From assembly GCF_000269805.1 (NCBI RefSeq), contig NZ_JH711481.1, forward strand, positions 1,126,838-1,190,837: DNA of 64,000 bases. The letters are read 5' to 3'. The DNA comes from Actinomyces massiliensis 4401292 (lineage in GTDB: Bacteria > Actinomycetota > Actinomycetes > Actinomycetales > Actinomycetaceae). Position numbers and translations under genes: made by a program. Under the pieces are notes generated by a model, which was not told the origin of the DNA, made no database searches, and saw only the letters and a list, made by a program, of their open reading frames with translations. Positions 46,684 to 55,404 of the stretch are shown here, one piece after another; the stretch's first letter is position 1, and the number at the start of each line of letters is the position of its first letter.

Positions 46684-47252
46684 CCTACGACGCCGATGCC
46701 GTGCGCCGGGCTGTGCGCGATCTGCTGGTCGCCGTGGGGGAGGATCCCGACCGCGAGGGCCTGCGCGAGACGCCGGAGCGGATGGCCCGCGCCTACGCGG
46801 AGATGTTCTCCGGGCTCGGCGAGGATCCCGGCGCGCATGTCGAGAGGAACTTCGACCTCGGGCACTCCGAGATGGTGCTCGTGCGGGACATCCCCCTGTA
46901 CTCGGTGTGCGAGCATCATCTCCTGCCCTTTCACGGGTCCGCGCACGTCGCCTACATCCCGGGCGAGGACGGACGGGTGACGGGGCTGAGCAAGGTGGCG
47001 CGACTCGTGGACGGCTACGCCCGGCGCCCCCAGGTCCAGGAACGGCTGACGGCGCAGGTGGCCGATGCGATGGTCGAGCGCCTGGGCTGCGTGGGAGTGC
47101 TCGTCGTGGTGGAGGCCGAGCACCTGTGCATGTCGATGCGCGGCGTGCACAAGCCCGGTGCGAACACCGTGACGAGCGCGGTGCGCGGCATTATGCGCAA
47201 CGCCGCCACCCGCAGCGAGGCCATGAGCCTCATCCTGGGGCGGCGGCCCTGA
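46680..47252 (+). CDS. folE: GTP cyclohydrolase I
   Basis: A 190-residue enzyme converting GTP to dihydroneopterin triphosphate, the first folate step. Zinc and active-site motifs are [15 protein letters not shown] and [12 protein letters not shown]. The C-terminus ([13 protein letters not shown] to ILGRRP) is normal. GTG 46680 overlaps the ftsH stop, so translation is coupled. The last 56 coding bases lie in the left copy of a 90-bp direct repeat; the insertion that made the repeat left the gene intact. Confidence 0.97.
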   Translation: MTYDADAVRRAVRDLLVAVGEDPDREGLRETPERMARAYAEMFSGLGEDPGAHVERNFDLGHSEMVLVRDIPLYSVCEHHLLPFHGSAHVAYIPGEDGRVTGLSKVARLVDGYARRPQVQERLTAQVADAMVERLGCVGVLVVVEAEHLCMSMRGVHKPGANTVTSAVRGIMRNAATRSEAMSLILGRRP

Positions 47253-47286
47253 GCGGTACGGACAGGACCGCGGTGAATCGCTCGGC
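47197..47286 (+). repeat. 90-bp direct repeat, left copy (folE 3' end)
   Basis: This sequence is identical, base for base, to 48671-48760. It includes the end of folE and 34 bases beyond. The flanking bases differ (G before and C after here; T and T at the right copy). It marks the left border of the ATPase insertion. Confidence 0.96.
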
Positions 47287-47359
47287 ATTGGGCCGACCGA
47301 GCCGGACTGACCGCCGAGTCGCCCGTCACCACGGTCCATGGACCGGTGAACCTGAGCGG

Positions 47360-47403
47360 CGGCGTCGGCGCCGCCGCACCTCGCTTCAGCGGCGCCGACG
47401 CCG
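47360..47403 (-). terminator. Terminator hairpin at the ATPase gene end
   Basis: CGGCGTCGGCGCCGC (47360-47374) pairs perfectly with GCGGCGCCGACGCCG (47389-47403) around a 14-base loop. The right arm encodes the final Arg run of the ATPase frame, whose stop codon is in the loop. Confidence 0.7.
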
Positions 47404-48602
47404 GCGGTGAATCTCCGGAACATCCAGCTCTGGTACCGCGCGGAGCATGAACGTGTCGAAGTCCGGCACGGTGAAGGCCGCGTATCCGTGCTGAGGCGTG
47501 TACAGGAGCCCCATGTCGATCAGTTGCGAGCGGATTGGTGCCACTTGGGACGATTCCCGGCCCATGCGGGCGGCGACGTCGGCGGCTTTCTGGGGCTCGG
47601 ATCCGAGTTCCGCCATCGCGCGCATGTACGCCGTCTGCAATGGTGTGGCGCGGTCGCGTCGGACTCTGAAGAACGAACTGTCCAGCTTCGCCTCGTAGGC
47701 CTCGCGTGCGGCACCGACGTCGTCGCTGTCGATGAGGTTGTCCCTGGCGATGATCCAGGCCTGGTAGCCGAGTTCTTGAAGGAAGTACGGGTACCCGTGC
47801 GTGATGCTCACTGCGAGGTCCGCGGCGGCTTCGGTGAAGGTTGCGCCCTCGGCTTGGGCGGGCTCGATGATGGCGCGACAGGCATCCTCGGGCGCGAGTG
47901 AGTCGATGCGCGGGAACTTGAAGAGCCGTTCGGCATAGGACTTGGCGTCACCGGCTAGTTCGGCGATCTGGGGGAGTCCGGCTCCGACGAAGGTGATGGG
48001 AAGCCTCTTCTGAACTGATTTGTGCACTGCCTGGATCAAGGACTCGAGTTGTGTCGTCGTCAGGAACTGGACCTCGTCGATGAGGACTACGATGCCGGTA
48101 GTCCTCTCCTTGGCCACCTCGCCGACGGCGAGGAAGACGTCCGTGAGGTCCAGCCCCAGGTCGCCGTGGTCGGCATACCCTTCCGATGGGGCGACGTCCC
48201 ATGTGACGGAGAAGGTACCCTCCCGGTCGACGGACAGGACGAAGGAGCTCAGAACCTCGGCCGCGTGACGAGCTCTCTTACTCCAACGACGCCGGGGGAC
48301 AGGTGCAGGAGTGCGGCGCGGAACTTGGAGAAAATCGACTGGCGGAAGGCGGTCTCATCATGTTTGGAGGCCTCCAGCTCGACGACCTCCCATCCGATCC
48401 GCTCCGCCAGTTCGGCGAACTTGTTGAGCAGAACGGTCTTGCCGACACCGCGAAGACCCGTGATGATCATGGATTGCTCAGTGCGTCCCCTCTTGAGGCG
48501 TTCGAGCAGCACCGAGAAGGCCTCGGTCTGTCCGTCACGCCCGATGAAAGCCTCGGGGGTCGCTCCCGCATTGGGTGTGTACGGGTTGTTGATGTTGTCC
48601 AC
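47386..48602 (-). pseudogene. AAA/ORC-type ATPase, frameshifted
   Basis: Two frames together give a P-loop ATPase of about 400 residues. The N-terminal frame (from GTG at the complement of 48602) has PEAFIGRDGQTEAF and Walker A TGLRGVGKTVLLNKF. It is lost at about LSPGVV. The second frame resumes with RRWSKRARHAAEVLSSF and continues to Walker B VVLIDEVQFL, LPITFVGAGLPQ and a C-terminal winged-helix-like part. The shift lies at a G5 run (48294-48298); one more G would restore the frame. This ATPase type is common in actinobacteria and often travels alone. Decay, phase variation or a sequencing error are all possible. Confidence 0.8.
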
Positions 48603-48670
48603 GGGACGAGGTTAGAAGTCTTATCCCGTTTTATCCATACGCAATAAAGTCCGGCGTGATCCCGGGCGTT

Positions 48671-48760
48671 CGCAACGCCGCCACCCGCAGCGAGGCCATG
48701 AGCCTCATCCTGGGGCGGCGGCCCTGAGCGGTACGGACAGGACCGCGGTGAATCGCTCGG
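48671..48760 (+). repeat. 90-bp direct repeat, right copy
   Basis: This is a perfect copy of 47197-47286. Here it supplies the 3' end of the minus-strand kinase gene (stop at 48705). It contains the last 56 folE codon bases without the rest of the gene. Confidence 0.96.
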
Positions 48761-50153
48761 TCGTACGAGTGACGTCGAAGCTTCCGCTCAAGGCCTCCAC
48801 CCGTCGCTGCGCGCCCGCCAGGCCGAGCCCGGACGAGATCACGGCGCTGCGCCCCTGCCACTCACCGCGCCGTTCATCCCGATGCCCCGGCCCGGAGGCG
48901 TTGGAGGCCATGGCCTCCAGGCTCCGGCCATCGGCCTCGATGAGGAGCCGTGCACTGCCGGGCGCTGCGTGCTTGACCATATTGCTCACCAGCTCGCCGA
49001 GCACCCGTACCAGCTGCTGGCGCACTCCAGGCGGTACGGCGGCCGACTCCAGTGCGTCCAGCCCCTCGGTCTCCAGGGTGACCCGGCGGGACGCCAGAAC
49101 GACGCGCGCCTCGGCGACGACCTCGCTCAGGGGTCGTGGGGCGGAGGAGGCCAGGACGTCCATGCCGACTCCACCCCCGGCGTCGCTCAGGGTCCGCAGG
49201 CTGTTCCGCAGCTGCTCGACGGCGGTGCGCACGGAGGCGGTGAGCGCGCGCAGATCGCCGGCGAGTGCGGCGTCGGGTCGGACGAGCCGGGCCTGCTCGG
49301 CGGTCATGACCGCCTGGGTGAGATCGCGCACCACCGTGTCGTGCAGCTCGGAGATGACGAGGAGGCGCTGGCGCTCCAGGTCCGCCCGGTACTGGGCGGC
49401 CGCCGCGTCGACCTGCATCCGCGGCTGACGCAGGAGCTCGGCGACGACGAGGCAGGTGGCTCCCATGAACAGGACGGGGAGGTACCCCTGCCACACCGCG
49501 AACTCGTTCGGTGGGCTCAACAGGAAGAAGACGAAAGTCGCCACGACGTTCGCGGCCAGCAGGCCGTAGGCGCCGACCCTGCTGAAGCCGCGAGTCAGGA
49601 GCACCGCGGTGCACAGCCAGGGCCCCATGGCCGGAAGGACCGGGCTGAGATAGGCGCCGTGGTCGAGTGCCAGGAGGAAGATGCAGGAGGTCAGGAGACT
49701 GATCGCGCTGGCCCCCAGCGGCCACACCGAGAGCATCGCGATCCCGATGCCGCTGACCACGACGATGTACGCATCGGTGGCCTCGAAGGGCTCGAGAGCC
49801 ACGACGGAGATCAGGGTGAGCAGGCCGGCGCAGGCCAGGCCCAGCAGGTGGGTGCGCCACCCGGGCGTCCAGGTGGAGAATCGCGTGCGGGCCAGCAGTC
49901 CGGTGGTGCTCGCTGCGTCTGCCGCGGGTCCTGGGTTCGTTGCGCCCACTGTGGGCCCTGGGTCCGCTGGTTTCGCCGCGGGTTCTGGGCCCGTTGCGGG
50001 TCTTGCGCCTGCTGCGGGTCTTGCGCCTGCTGCGGGTCCTGGGCCTGCTGGGGCCGCTGCGGGCCTTGCGTCTGTTGCGGGTCCTGGGCCCACCGCGCCC
50101 ACTGCGAGCCCCGCGCCCTCCGCCGCCCCGGTCGGTCCTGCCCCGAGTCTCAT
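48705..50153 (-). CDS. Sensor histidine kinase, NarL type, with repetitive N-terminus
   Basis: A 482-residue membrane kinase. Residues 1-85 are an Ala/Gly/Pro repeat region encoded by degenerate tandem DNA repeats (about 49920-50140). About six hydrophobic helices follow (90-250). The H-box is VISELHDTVVRDLTQAVM, and the ATPase part has an N-box (VLGELVSNMVKHA) and a weak G-box (SSGLGLAGAQRRVEAL). ATG (complement of 50151-50153) has AGGGGGT upstream. It diverges from the regulator gene, its likely partner, with only 36 bases between the starts. Proximity to an ABC exporter suggests peptide or envelope-stress sensing. Confidence 0.9.
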   Translation of the reverse strand: MRLGAGPTGAAEGAGLAVGAVGPGPATDARPAAAPAGPGPAAGARPAAGARPATGPEPAAKPADPGPTVGATNPGPAADAASTTGLLARTRFSTWTPGWRTHLLGLACAGLLTLISVVALEPFEATDAYIVVVSGIGIAMLSVWPLGASAISLLTSCIFLLALDHGAYLSPVLPAMGPWLCTAVLLTRGFSRVGAYGLLAANVVATFVFFLLSPPNEFAVWQGYLPVLFMGATCLVVAELLRQPRMQVDAAAAQYRADLERQRLLVISELHDTVVRDLTQAVMTAEQARLVRPDAALAGDLRALTASVRTAVEQLRNSLRTLSDAGGGVGMDVLASSAPRPLSEVVAEARVVLASRRVTLETEGLDALESAAVPPGVRQQLVRVLGELVSNMVKHAAPGSARLLIEADGRSLEAMASNASGPGHRDERRGEWQGRSAVISSGLGLAGAQRRVEALSGSFDVTRTTERFTAVLSVPLRAAAPG

Positions 50154-50189
50154 GACCACCCCCTGCCTCTCAATGGTTAGCATCCTGCC

Positions 50190-50861
50190 ATGGCTCCCAC
50201 GAACCCGCCCGGATCCCCGTCGTCGGCGGTCCGGGTCGCGCTCGTCGACGACGACTCCTTCGTCCTGACCGCTCTGCGCAACTACCTGGCCTCCTCGGAG
50301 CGGATCGAGGTCGCCTCCGCCTTCGACCGCGGCCGGGATGCTCTCGCCTTTCTGCGGAGGGTGCCCGTCGACGTCCTGCTCACCGATGTGCGCATGCCCG
50401 GCATGGACGGGCTGGAGCTCCTGAGCCGCGTCCGGGCCGAGCATCCGGGGATCGCCGTCGTCGTCCTGACCTCCTTCGATGACGACGAGGCCATGCTCGC
50501 CGCCCTGTCGCAGTCGGCCAATGGCTTCCTCCTCAAGGACTCGGCCCCCGAGGAGATCGTGCGGGCCGTCCTCGCCGCGGCCGATGGCGGCACCACCATC
50601 TCCCCGGCCACCGCATCCCGGTTGGTGGCCCGCCATCTGCGTCCCGCTCGCCAGGGCACCCGCCCCGACCTGACCGAGGCCGAGCAGGAGGTTCTCGCCC
50701 AGCTGTGCGAGGGCTACTCCAATGCGGAGATCGCGCAGCGCCTCGTCGTCGCCGAGTCCACCGTCAAGACCCACGTCTCCCACCTCATGAGGAAGTACGG
50801 GGCGGCCTCCCGCCTCAAGCTCGTCGTCGCCGTGCACCGGGAGCGGGAGGCCGCGCTCTGA
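50190..50861 (+). CDS. LuxR/NarL-family response regulator
   Basis: A 223-residue regulator of normal length. The receiver has VALVDDDSFV (acidic pair), the phosphoacceptor Asp in DVLLTDVRMPGMDG, VVLTSFDDD and the Lys in FLLKDSAP. The HTH lies at about 160-215 (LTEAEQEVLAQ, SNAEIAQRL, STVKTHVSHLMRKYG). It is divergent from the kinase gene. TTAGCAT just upstream could be a -10 element, which would make the mRNA almost leaderless. It likely controls the ABC transporter genes that converge on it. Confidence 0.93.
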   Translation: MAPTNPPGSPSSAVRVALVDDDSFVLTALRNYLASSERIEVASAFDRGRDALAFLRRVPVDVLLTDVRMPGMDGLELLSRVRAEHPGIAVVVLTSFDDDEAMLAALSQSANGFLLKDSAPEEIVRAVLAAADGGTTISPATASRLVARHLRPARQGTRPDLTEAEQEVLAQLCEGYSNAEIAQRLVVAESTVKTHVSHLMRKYGAASRLKLVVAVHREREAAL

Positions 50862-50873
50862 GAGGGCCCTCAC

Positions 50874-53399
50874 TCAGTCCGTCGCCAGGGCCGTTACCGG
50901 CGTCACCCGGCCCGCGCGCCCGGCCGGTCGCAGTGCGGCTGCGAGGCCGACGAGCAGCGTGACGGCGAGGACGCCGGCCAGCGGGAGGTAGGGGATGAAG
51001 ACGCTGATTCCCCCGTCGCTCAGGACCGCGAGCGTGCCCGCCGCCCCCAGCGCGGTCCCGATGACGACGCCCAGGACACCGCCGATGAGGGCCAGGAGGG
51101 AGGCCTCGATGACGATGAGGCGTCTGACCTGCGAGCGGTCGGTGCCGGTGGCTCGCAGCAGGCCGATCTCGCGGGTGCGCTCCAGGACGCTCACGTCCGT
51201 GGTGTTGGCCAGCCCGCTCAGGGCGATGATGAGGGCCGCCGCCATGACCAGGCAGATGGTGAACACCGTCCGGTGCATCAGGTCCGTGAACTCGTTGCGT
51301 CCCTCCGCGCTCCCCCTGACCATGAGATCCTGGCCGCGGGTGGCCTGACGGACGGCATTCTCGACCGATTCCGAGGAACCGGCGCCCGTGGTGCGCACCC
51401 ACATGATGGCGTCGGTCGGCTCCCCGCCGGTCAGGCGCTCGGCGGTGGCGGGGGTGATGGCGGCGCCCCACCCCTCCCTCACGCGGGCGGTCAGCTCGAC
51501 GTCGCCCGCCGGGCCGGTGAGGGTCACGGCGGCGCCGTCGGGGATGCGGTAGAGCTCCCCGACGATGAGCGTGCGGTCGTCGAGGTCCTCCAGGCCCTTG
51601 GTGGAGCGCACGACGGGGGCGACCGCGGAGGTGTTGATGGACAGGACGTCGATGCTGTCGGTCGCGCCGTCCACGGTCTGGGTGAGGTCGAGGCTGGGGA
51701 CGAGGATCGTGGACTCCACGCCCTCGGTCGACTCGACGGTGGAGGTGAGCGCGGCGGTGTCGGTCTGCGGGGTCACACCGAAGACCGTGATGTCGGTGGG
51801 CGAGCCCTGGTTCACGATGCTCTGGAAGGAGGAGTTGAAGGAGAACAGGCCCACGAACAGGACCGAGCCGACCAGGACGCAGACGAGGAGCGTGGCGGCT
51901 GTCGCCGCCGAGCGTCCGGGGTTGCGGACCAGGTTGCGGGCGGCCAGGTGGAGGATCGGGTAGCGGCCATCGGAGCCGGCGCGTCCGATGAGACCGACGA
52001 TGAGGCTCACCAGCAGGGGCAGGGCCGCCAGGAGCCCGAGGACGACGAGGACGGCGCCGCCGGCCACGATGTAGAGGTTGTGCCCGGTCGTCCCCGGGAC
52101 GACGAGGACGGCGCCGGCCAGGGCGATGATGAGTCCGGTGATGGCGGCCAGCCGCTGCCCGCGTCCGACGCGCTTGGCGCCGACCGTGCTGCCGCTCAGG
52201 GCGACGAGCGGGGAGATGCGGGTGGCCCGGTGCGCGGGGCGCAGCACGGCCGCGAGCGTGACCAGCGTGCCGAGCACGACGGCGCCCGCCAGGGAGACGG
52301 GGGAGATGGTGAGGTGGGCGTCCAGGTTCTCGATGACTCCCGAGCGGATGAGGAGGGCGGCTCCCGCGGTCCCTGCGATGACGCCGACGACGGACCCGGC
52401 CGTTCCGGTGACGACGGCGGTGCGCAGCACGGCGAGCATGATCTGCCTGCGGCTCGCGCCGATGCAGCGCACGAGGCCGATGGTGCGGTTCTGACGTGCC
52501 ACGAGGGTGGTGAAGGTGGTGGCGATGACGATGCCCGCGACCACCGCGCACACGGGCGTCAGCAGGTTGAGGACCATGGCGACCATCGTGCCGCCCGATT
52601 GGGCGGAGGCGGCGCGTTCGGCGACGGCGTCGTCGGCGTCCACCACGAAGGCGCCGGGTCGGACGGCGTGGACGGTCTCGGCGACCTCGTCCACCAGGGC
52701 GCCGGTACTGGTCCCCGGCCTCGCCGTCACGTACAGGTGGTTGTAGCTGGTGATCGCGCCCATGGCCTCGAACTGGTCGACCGTGGCGTAGACGGTGCCC
52801 CCCGTCCCCTTGTCCAGGCCCGCGTCGGCCCCGGGGGAGACCACGCCCACGATGGTCGGGCTGGTATGGACTATGTCATCCGTGCCGTCGGCGTCGCCGG
52901 TGCCGTTGGTGCCGCTGGTGCCGCGGTCGTAGCCGTTCTTGAGGCGGATGGTGTCCCCGACGCCGAGCCCCTGCTGCTCGGCGAGGCGGGTGTCGATGGC
53001 GACCTCGCCGGTGCCGATCGGCAGACGCCCGGCCGCCAGGGTGGTGTACTGGCTGAGCACGGGCACGTCCCGAATCATGATCGCGCTGCCCACGGTGCCC
53101 GCGAGCTGGCGCGGCAGGTCGAGTTGGAGGATGCCCCAGTGCTCGCCGCGCACGGAGGCGACGCCGTCGAGGTCGGCGAGTCGGGAGATGAGGTTGTCGT
53201 CGAGGTGGCCGTCGGTGCTGCTGAGCTGGCGTCCCGAGGCGACGACGACGTCGGCGCCGCCGATGGACAGGCGGGCCTCGGCCCGCATCTGGGTGCGGAA
53301 GGAGTCGGAGAGGATGAAGGCGAAGGCGATAAGGGCGGCGCTCATGGCCACGGCCACGAAGGCCGCAGCGGCGCGGCGCGCGTCGAGCAGGGAGGGCAT
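50874..53399 (-). CDS. ABC transporter permease, FtsX/MacB type
   Basis: An 841-residue permease with two FtsX domains. The N-terminus (RRAAAAFVAVAMSAALIAFA) is a membrane helix followed by a large extracytoplasmic MacB-like domain. Three helices with LVARQNRTIGLVRCIGASRR mark the first FtsX core; the second, near the C-terminus, has VLERTREIGLLRATGTDRSQ. The start (complement of 53397-53399) overlaps the ATPase gene stop (ATGA). Such systems export or extract peptides and lipoproteins, often in antibiotic-peptide resistance. The frame extends further upstream only through the ATPase gene's low-complexity tail. Confidence 0.93.
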   Translation of the reverse strand: MPSLLDARRAAAAFVAVAMSAALIAFAFILSDSFRTQMRAEARLSIGGADVVVASGRQLSSTDGHLDDNLISRLADLDGVASVRGEHWGILQLDLPRQLAGTVGSAIMIRDVPVLSQYTTLAAGRLPIGTGEVAIDTRLAEQQGLGVGDTIRLKNGYDRGTSGTNGTGDADGTDDIVHTSPTIVGVVSPGADAGLDKGTGGTVYATVDQFEAMGAITSYNHLYVTARPGTSTGALVDEVAETVHAVRPGAFVVDADDAVAERAASAQSGGTMVAMVLNLLTPVCAVVAGIVIATTFTTLVARQNRTIGLVRCIGASRRQIMLAVLRTAVVTGTAGSVVGVIAGTAGAALLIRSGVIENLDAHLTISPVSLAGAVVLGTLVTLAAVLRPAHRATRISPLVALSGSTVGAKRVGRGQRLAAITGLIIALAGAVLVVPGTTGHNLYIVAGGAVLVVLGLLAALPLLVSLIVGLIGRAGSDGRYPILHLAARNLVRNPGRSAATAATLLVCVLVGSVLFVGLFSFNSSFQSIVNQGSPTDITVFGVTPQTDTAALTSTVESTEGVESTILVPSLDLTQTVDGATDSIDVLSINTSAVAPVVRSTKGLEDLDDRTLIVGELYRIPDGAAVTLTGPAGDVELTARVREGWGAAITPATAERLTGGEPTDAIMWVRTTGAGSSESVENAVRQATRGQDLMVRGSAEGRNEFTDLMHRTVFTICLVMAAALIIALSGLANTTDVSVLERTREIGLLRATGTDRSQVRRLIVIEASLLALIGGVLGVVIGTALGAAGTLAVLSDGGISVFIPYLPLAGVLAVTLLVGLAAALRPAGRAGRVTPVTALATD

Positions 53400-54424
53400 C
53401 AGCGGGCCTCCCTGCGAGTCGCGGCGGTGCTGGCGGTGGTCCCCGTGCCCGTGGGGGCCGCCGGGCCTGCCGAGGTCGCTGGACCCGCCGGCCTTGCCGG
53501 GGCTGCTGTGCCTGCTGTGCCCGTGGGGGCCGCCGGGGTTGCCGGGTCCGTGGGGGCTGCCGGCCCCGCGGGAGTGACCCAGCCTGCCGGGGCCGCTGTG
53601 CCTGCTGTGCCTGCCGGGGCTGCTGCGCCCGCCGGCCTCGCCGGGGCCGCCGCGGCGTGCGTGCTGGTCGGGCGGCGCACGGCGTCGTCGCCGATGATCC
53701 GTCCGTCGCGCAGGCGGATCACGCGGTTGGTGGCGGCCGCTGCGTTCTCGTCGTGGGTGACCATGACGACGGTCTGACCGAGGTTGTCGCACATGCGGGC
53801 CAGCGCCTGCAGGAGGGACGCGGCCGAGGCGGTGTCGAGGGCCCCGGTGGGCTCGTCGGCGAAGACGACCTGGGGGCGGCCGATGAGAGCGCGGGCGATG
53901 GCGACTCTCTGCTGCTGGCCGCCGGAGAGCTCAGCGGGGCGGTGGGCGAGGCGGTCGCCGATGCCCAGGGCTGCGATGACGGCGTCATGCCAGTTCGGGT
54001 CGGGGGTGCGGTGGGCCAGGCGGGTGGGCAGGAGGATGTTCTCCTCCGCGGTGAGGGTGGGCAGGAGGTTGAAGGCCTGGAAGACGAAGCCGAGCTGGTC
54101 GCGGCGCACGGCGGTCAGCTGCTTGTCGTTCATGCCGGCCAGATCGCGGCCGGCGATGAGGACGTGCCCGGATGCGGGGGTGTCCAGGCCGGCCAAGCAG
54201 TGCAGGAGGGTGGACTTGCCCGAGCCCGACGGGCCCATGACGGCGACGAACTGGCCGCGGCTCACGGTCAGGCTCACGCCGTCCAGGGCGGCCACCCGCG
54301 CCTCGCCGGAGCCGTAGATCTTGGTGAGGTCCCGGGCCTCGACCACGACGTCGGTGGGCGGGGCGGTGGTGGGTCCCGGCGCCGGTTGGGAGGACCGGTG
54401 CGGGAGGGATGGGGCGTGAGGCAT
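53399..54424 (-). CDS. ABC transporter ATP-binding protein (LolD/MacB type) with repetitive tail
   Basis: A 341-residue ATPase. Walker A is [11 protein letters not shown], the signature [16 protein letters not shown], and Walker [13 protein letters not shown], followed by the switch His in VMVTHDENA. The domain ends by about residue 250. A tail of about 90 residues of Ala/Pro/Gly/Thr repeats follows, encoded by tandem DNA repeats (53430-53660); this is unusual for the family. ATG (complement of 54422-54424) has AAGGAG upstream. It pairs with the permease gene. Confidence 0.94.
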   Translation of the reverse strand: MPHAPSLPHRSSQPAPGPTTAPPTDVVVEARDLTKIYGSGEARVAALDGVSLTVSRGQFVAVMGPSGSGKSTLLHCLAGLDTPASGHVLIAGRDLAGMNDKQLTAVRRDQLGFVFQAFNLLPTLTAEENILLPTRLAHRTPDPNWHDAVIAALGIGDRLAHRPAELSGGQQQRVAIARALIGRPQVVFADEPTGALDTASAASLLQALARMCDNLGQTVVMVTHDENAAAATNRVIRLRDGRIIGDDAVRRPTSTHAAAAPARPAGAAAPAGTAGTAAPAGWVTPAGPAAPTDPATPAAPTGTAGTAAPARPAGPATSAGPAAPTGTGTTASTAATRREAR

Positions 54425-54638
54425 GACCGTCTCCTTCGAGGTGACTGGGATGTCCGAGATGACCGAGACCCGAGCAGGTCCCGGATGATGCCTCAAGGCT
54501 AGGAATCGGCGTCATGGCGCTGGAATGCGTCGAAGGGGCCGACGTGGCCAGGATGTCCGACGAAAGGGGGAGGCGGGCTTGCGGGGCGGCCGGATTCGTG
54601 CGGGCGGGGCGGCGCCCGGACCCGACCCGTCTTCTTCG

Positions 54639-54682
54639 CCGAGATCGGTTCAGTTCCGCATCGAGATCGGTCCGGCGGGGTC
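54639..54682 (+). repeat. 22-bp repeat site 8, left arm: 2 forward units
   Basis: Units start at 54639 (boundary form GCCGAGATCGGTT) and 54661. The array opens a bracketed, gene-free region before folP. Confidence 0.88.
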
Positions 54683-55201
54683 GCGCCCGGCTGCCGGGGT
54701 CACGAGACGGGCATCTCTGCACGAGACCGGCATTTCCGCGCGAGTCAACGGGGCCGTCGTCGGACTCACGCAGAAATGTCGAGTTCGATGTGCCGAGGCG
54801 GTGCGCCAGTGGGGCTGTTCCTCCGCGGACGCAGGATCGGGCCCGCTCCTGGCCCCCGGCGCCGTCGTCGGACTCGAACAGGAATGCTCACGTCGGCGGG
54901 GCTATCAGCGGCAGATCCTGGAGGAGGCGGAGGACACGCTCGGAATGCCCGCGTCGGCGGGACCACCAGTGCGGGCGGGACGACCAAGAGGCTCGCCGAG
55001 CCTCTCACGGGTCGCATTCGACGCTAGCGGTGCGGGTGGGACGACCCCGCCCCCGACAGGCTCATCGCCCGGGGCGAGGGCCGCATCCTTATGCTCAACC
55101 GCTCCCGGACCTCGGGACACGTTCTCACTCATCGTGAACATCCCCGACCGTCGACGGCCTGCGCGTCGTCGACGCTCTCGGGACGAGTACCCGCGGGGCG
55201 G
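54683..55201. other. Gene-free core of repeat site 8
   Basis: About 520 bases with no supported gene. The CCCATGTG hairpin and TGTTGCAC motifs of the other three cores are absent. GCCGTCGTCGGACTC occurs twice (about 54762 and 54861), each followed by a short similar stretch containing AGAAATG or AGGAATG. Open frames here are not supported by conserved domains. Confidence 0.6.
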
Positions 55202-55256
55202 AACCGATCTCGAGCCGGAACTGAACCGATCTTGACGCGGAATACGACCGATCTCG
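55202..55256 (-). repeat. 22-bp repeat site 8, right arm: 3 reverse units
   Basis: Units start at 55202, 55224 and 55246. The last ends GATCTCGGCGAAGG, the usual outer boundary, about 150 bases before the folP start. The interval 55257-55404 should contain the promoter of the folate gene cluster. Confidence 0.9.
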
Positions 55257-55404
55257 GCGAAGGGACGGGTCGGGGAGGCGAAGGAGCGGGGACGCGGGGA
55301 GACGCCCGCGGAGCATCCCGGTCGGCTGTGGGCGGACTCGCCGTCCGACCTTCCTGCGCCTCGCCGCTCCCGAAGAAATTCGCGTGCACCGTTACCCTGG
55401 GAGG

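Larger units (their letters stand above)
47287..48670. mobile_element. Inserted ATPase cassette flanked by 90-bp direct repeats
   Basis: These 1,384 bases lie between the two 90-bp repeats and hold one ATPase gene (disrupted), its terminator hairpin and a relatively AT-rich start region (48600-48660). No integrase, transposase or toxin is present. Removing the cassette and one repeat copy would place folE and the downstream kinase gene tail to tail with a short overlap, which is probably the ancestral state. The mechanism (excised mobile unit, satellite, or duplication-mediated insertion) is unknown. Confidence 0.6.

Noticed and set aside
47287-48670. An insertion sequence or prophage remnant
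   Set aside because: There is no transposase, integrase or terminal inverted repeat; only an ATPase and long direct repeats of host sequence are present.
54690-55200. A small protein gene between the ABC transporter and folP
   Set aside because: Frames here lack ribosome sites and recognisable domains, and several overlap in different phases, as expected from GC-rich noncoding DNA.
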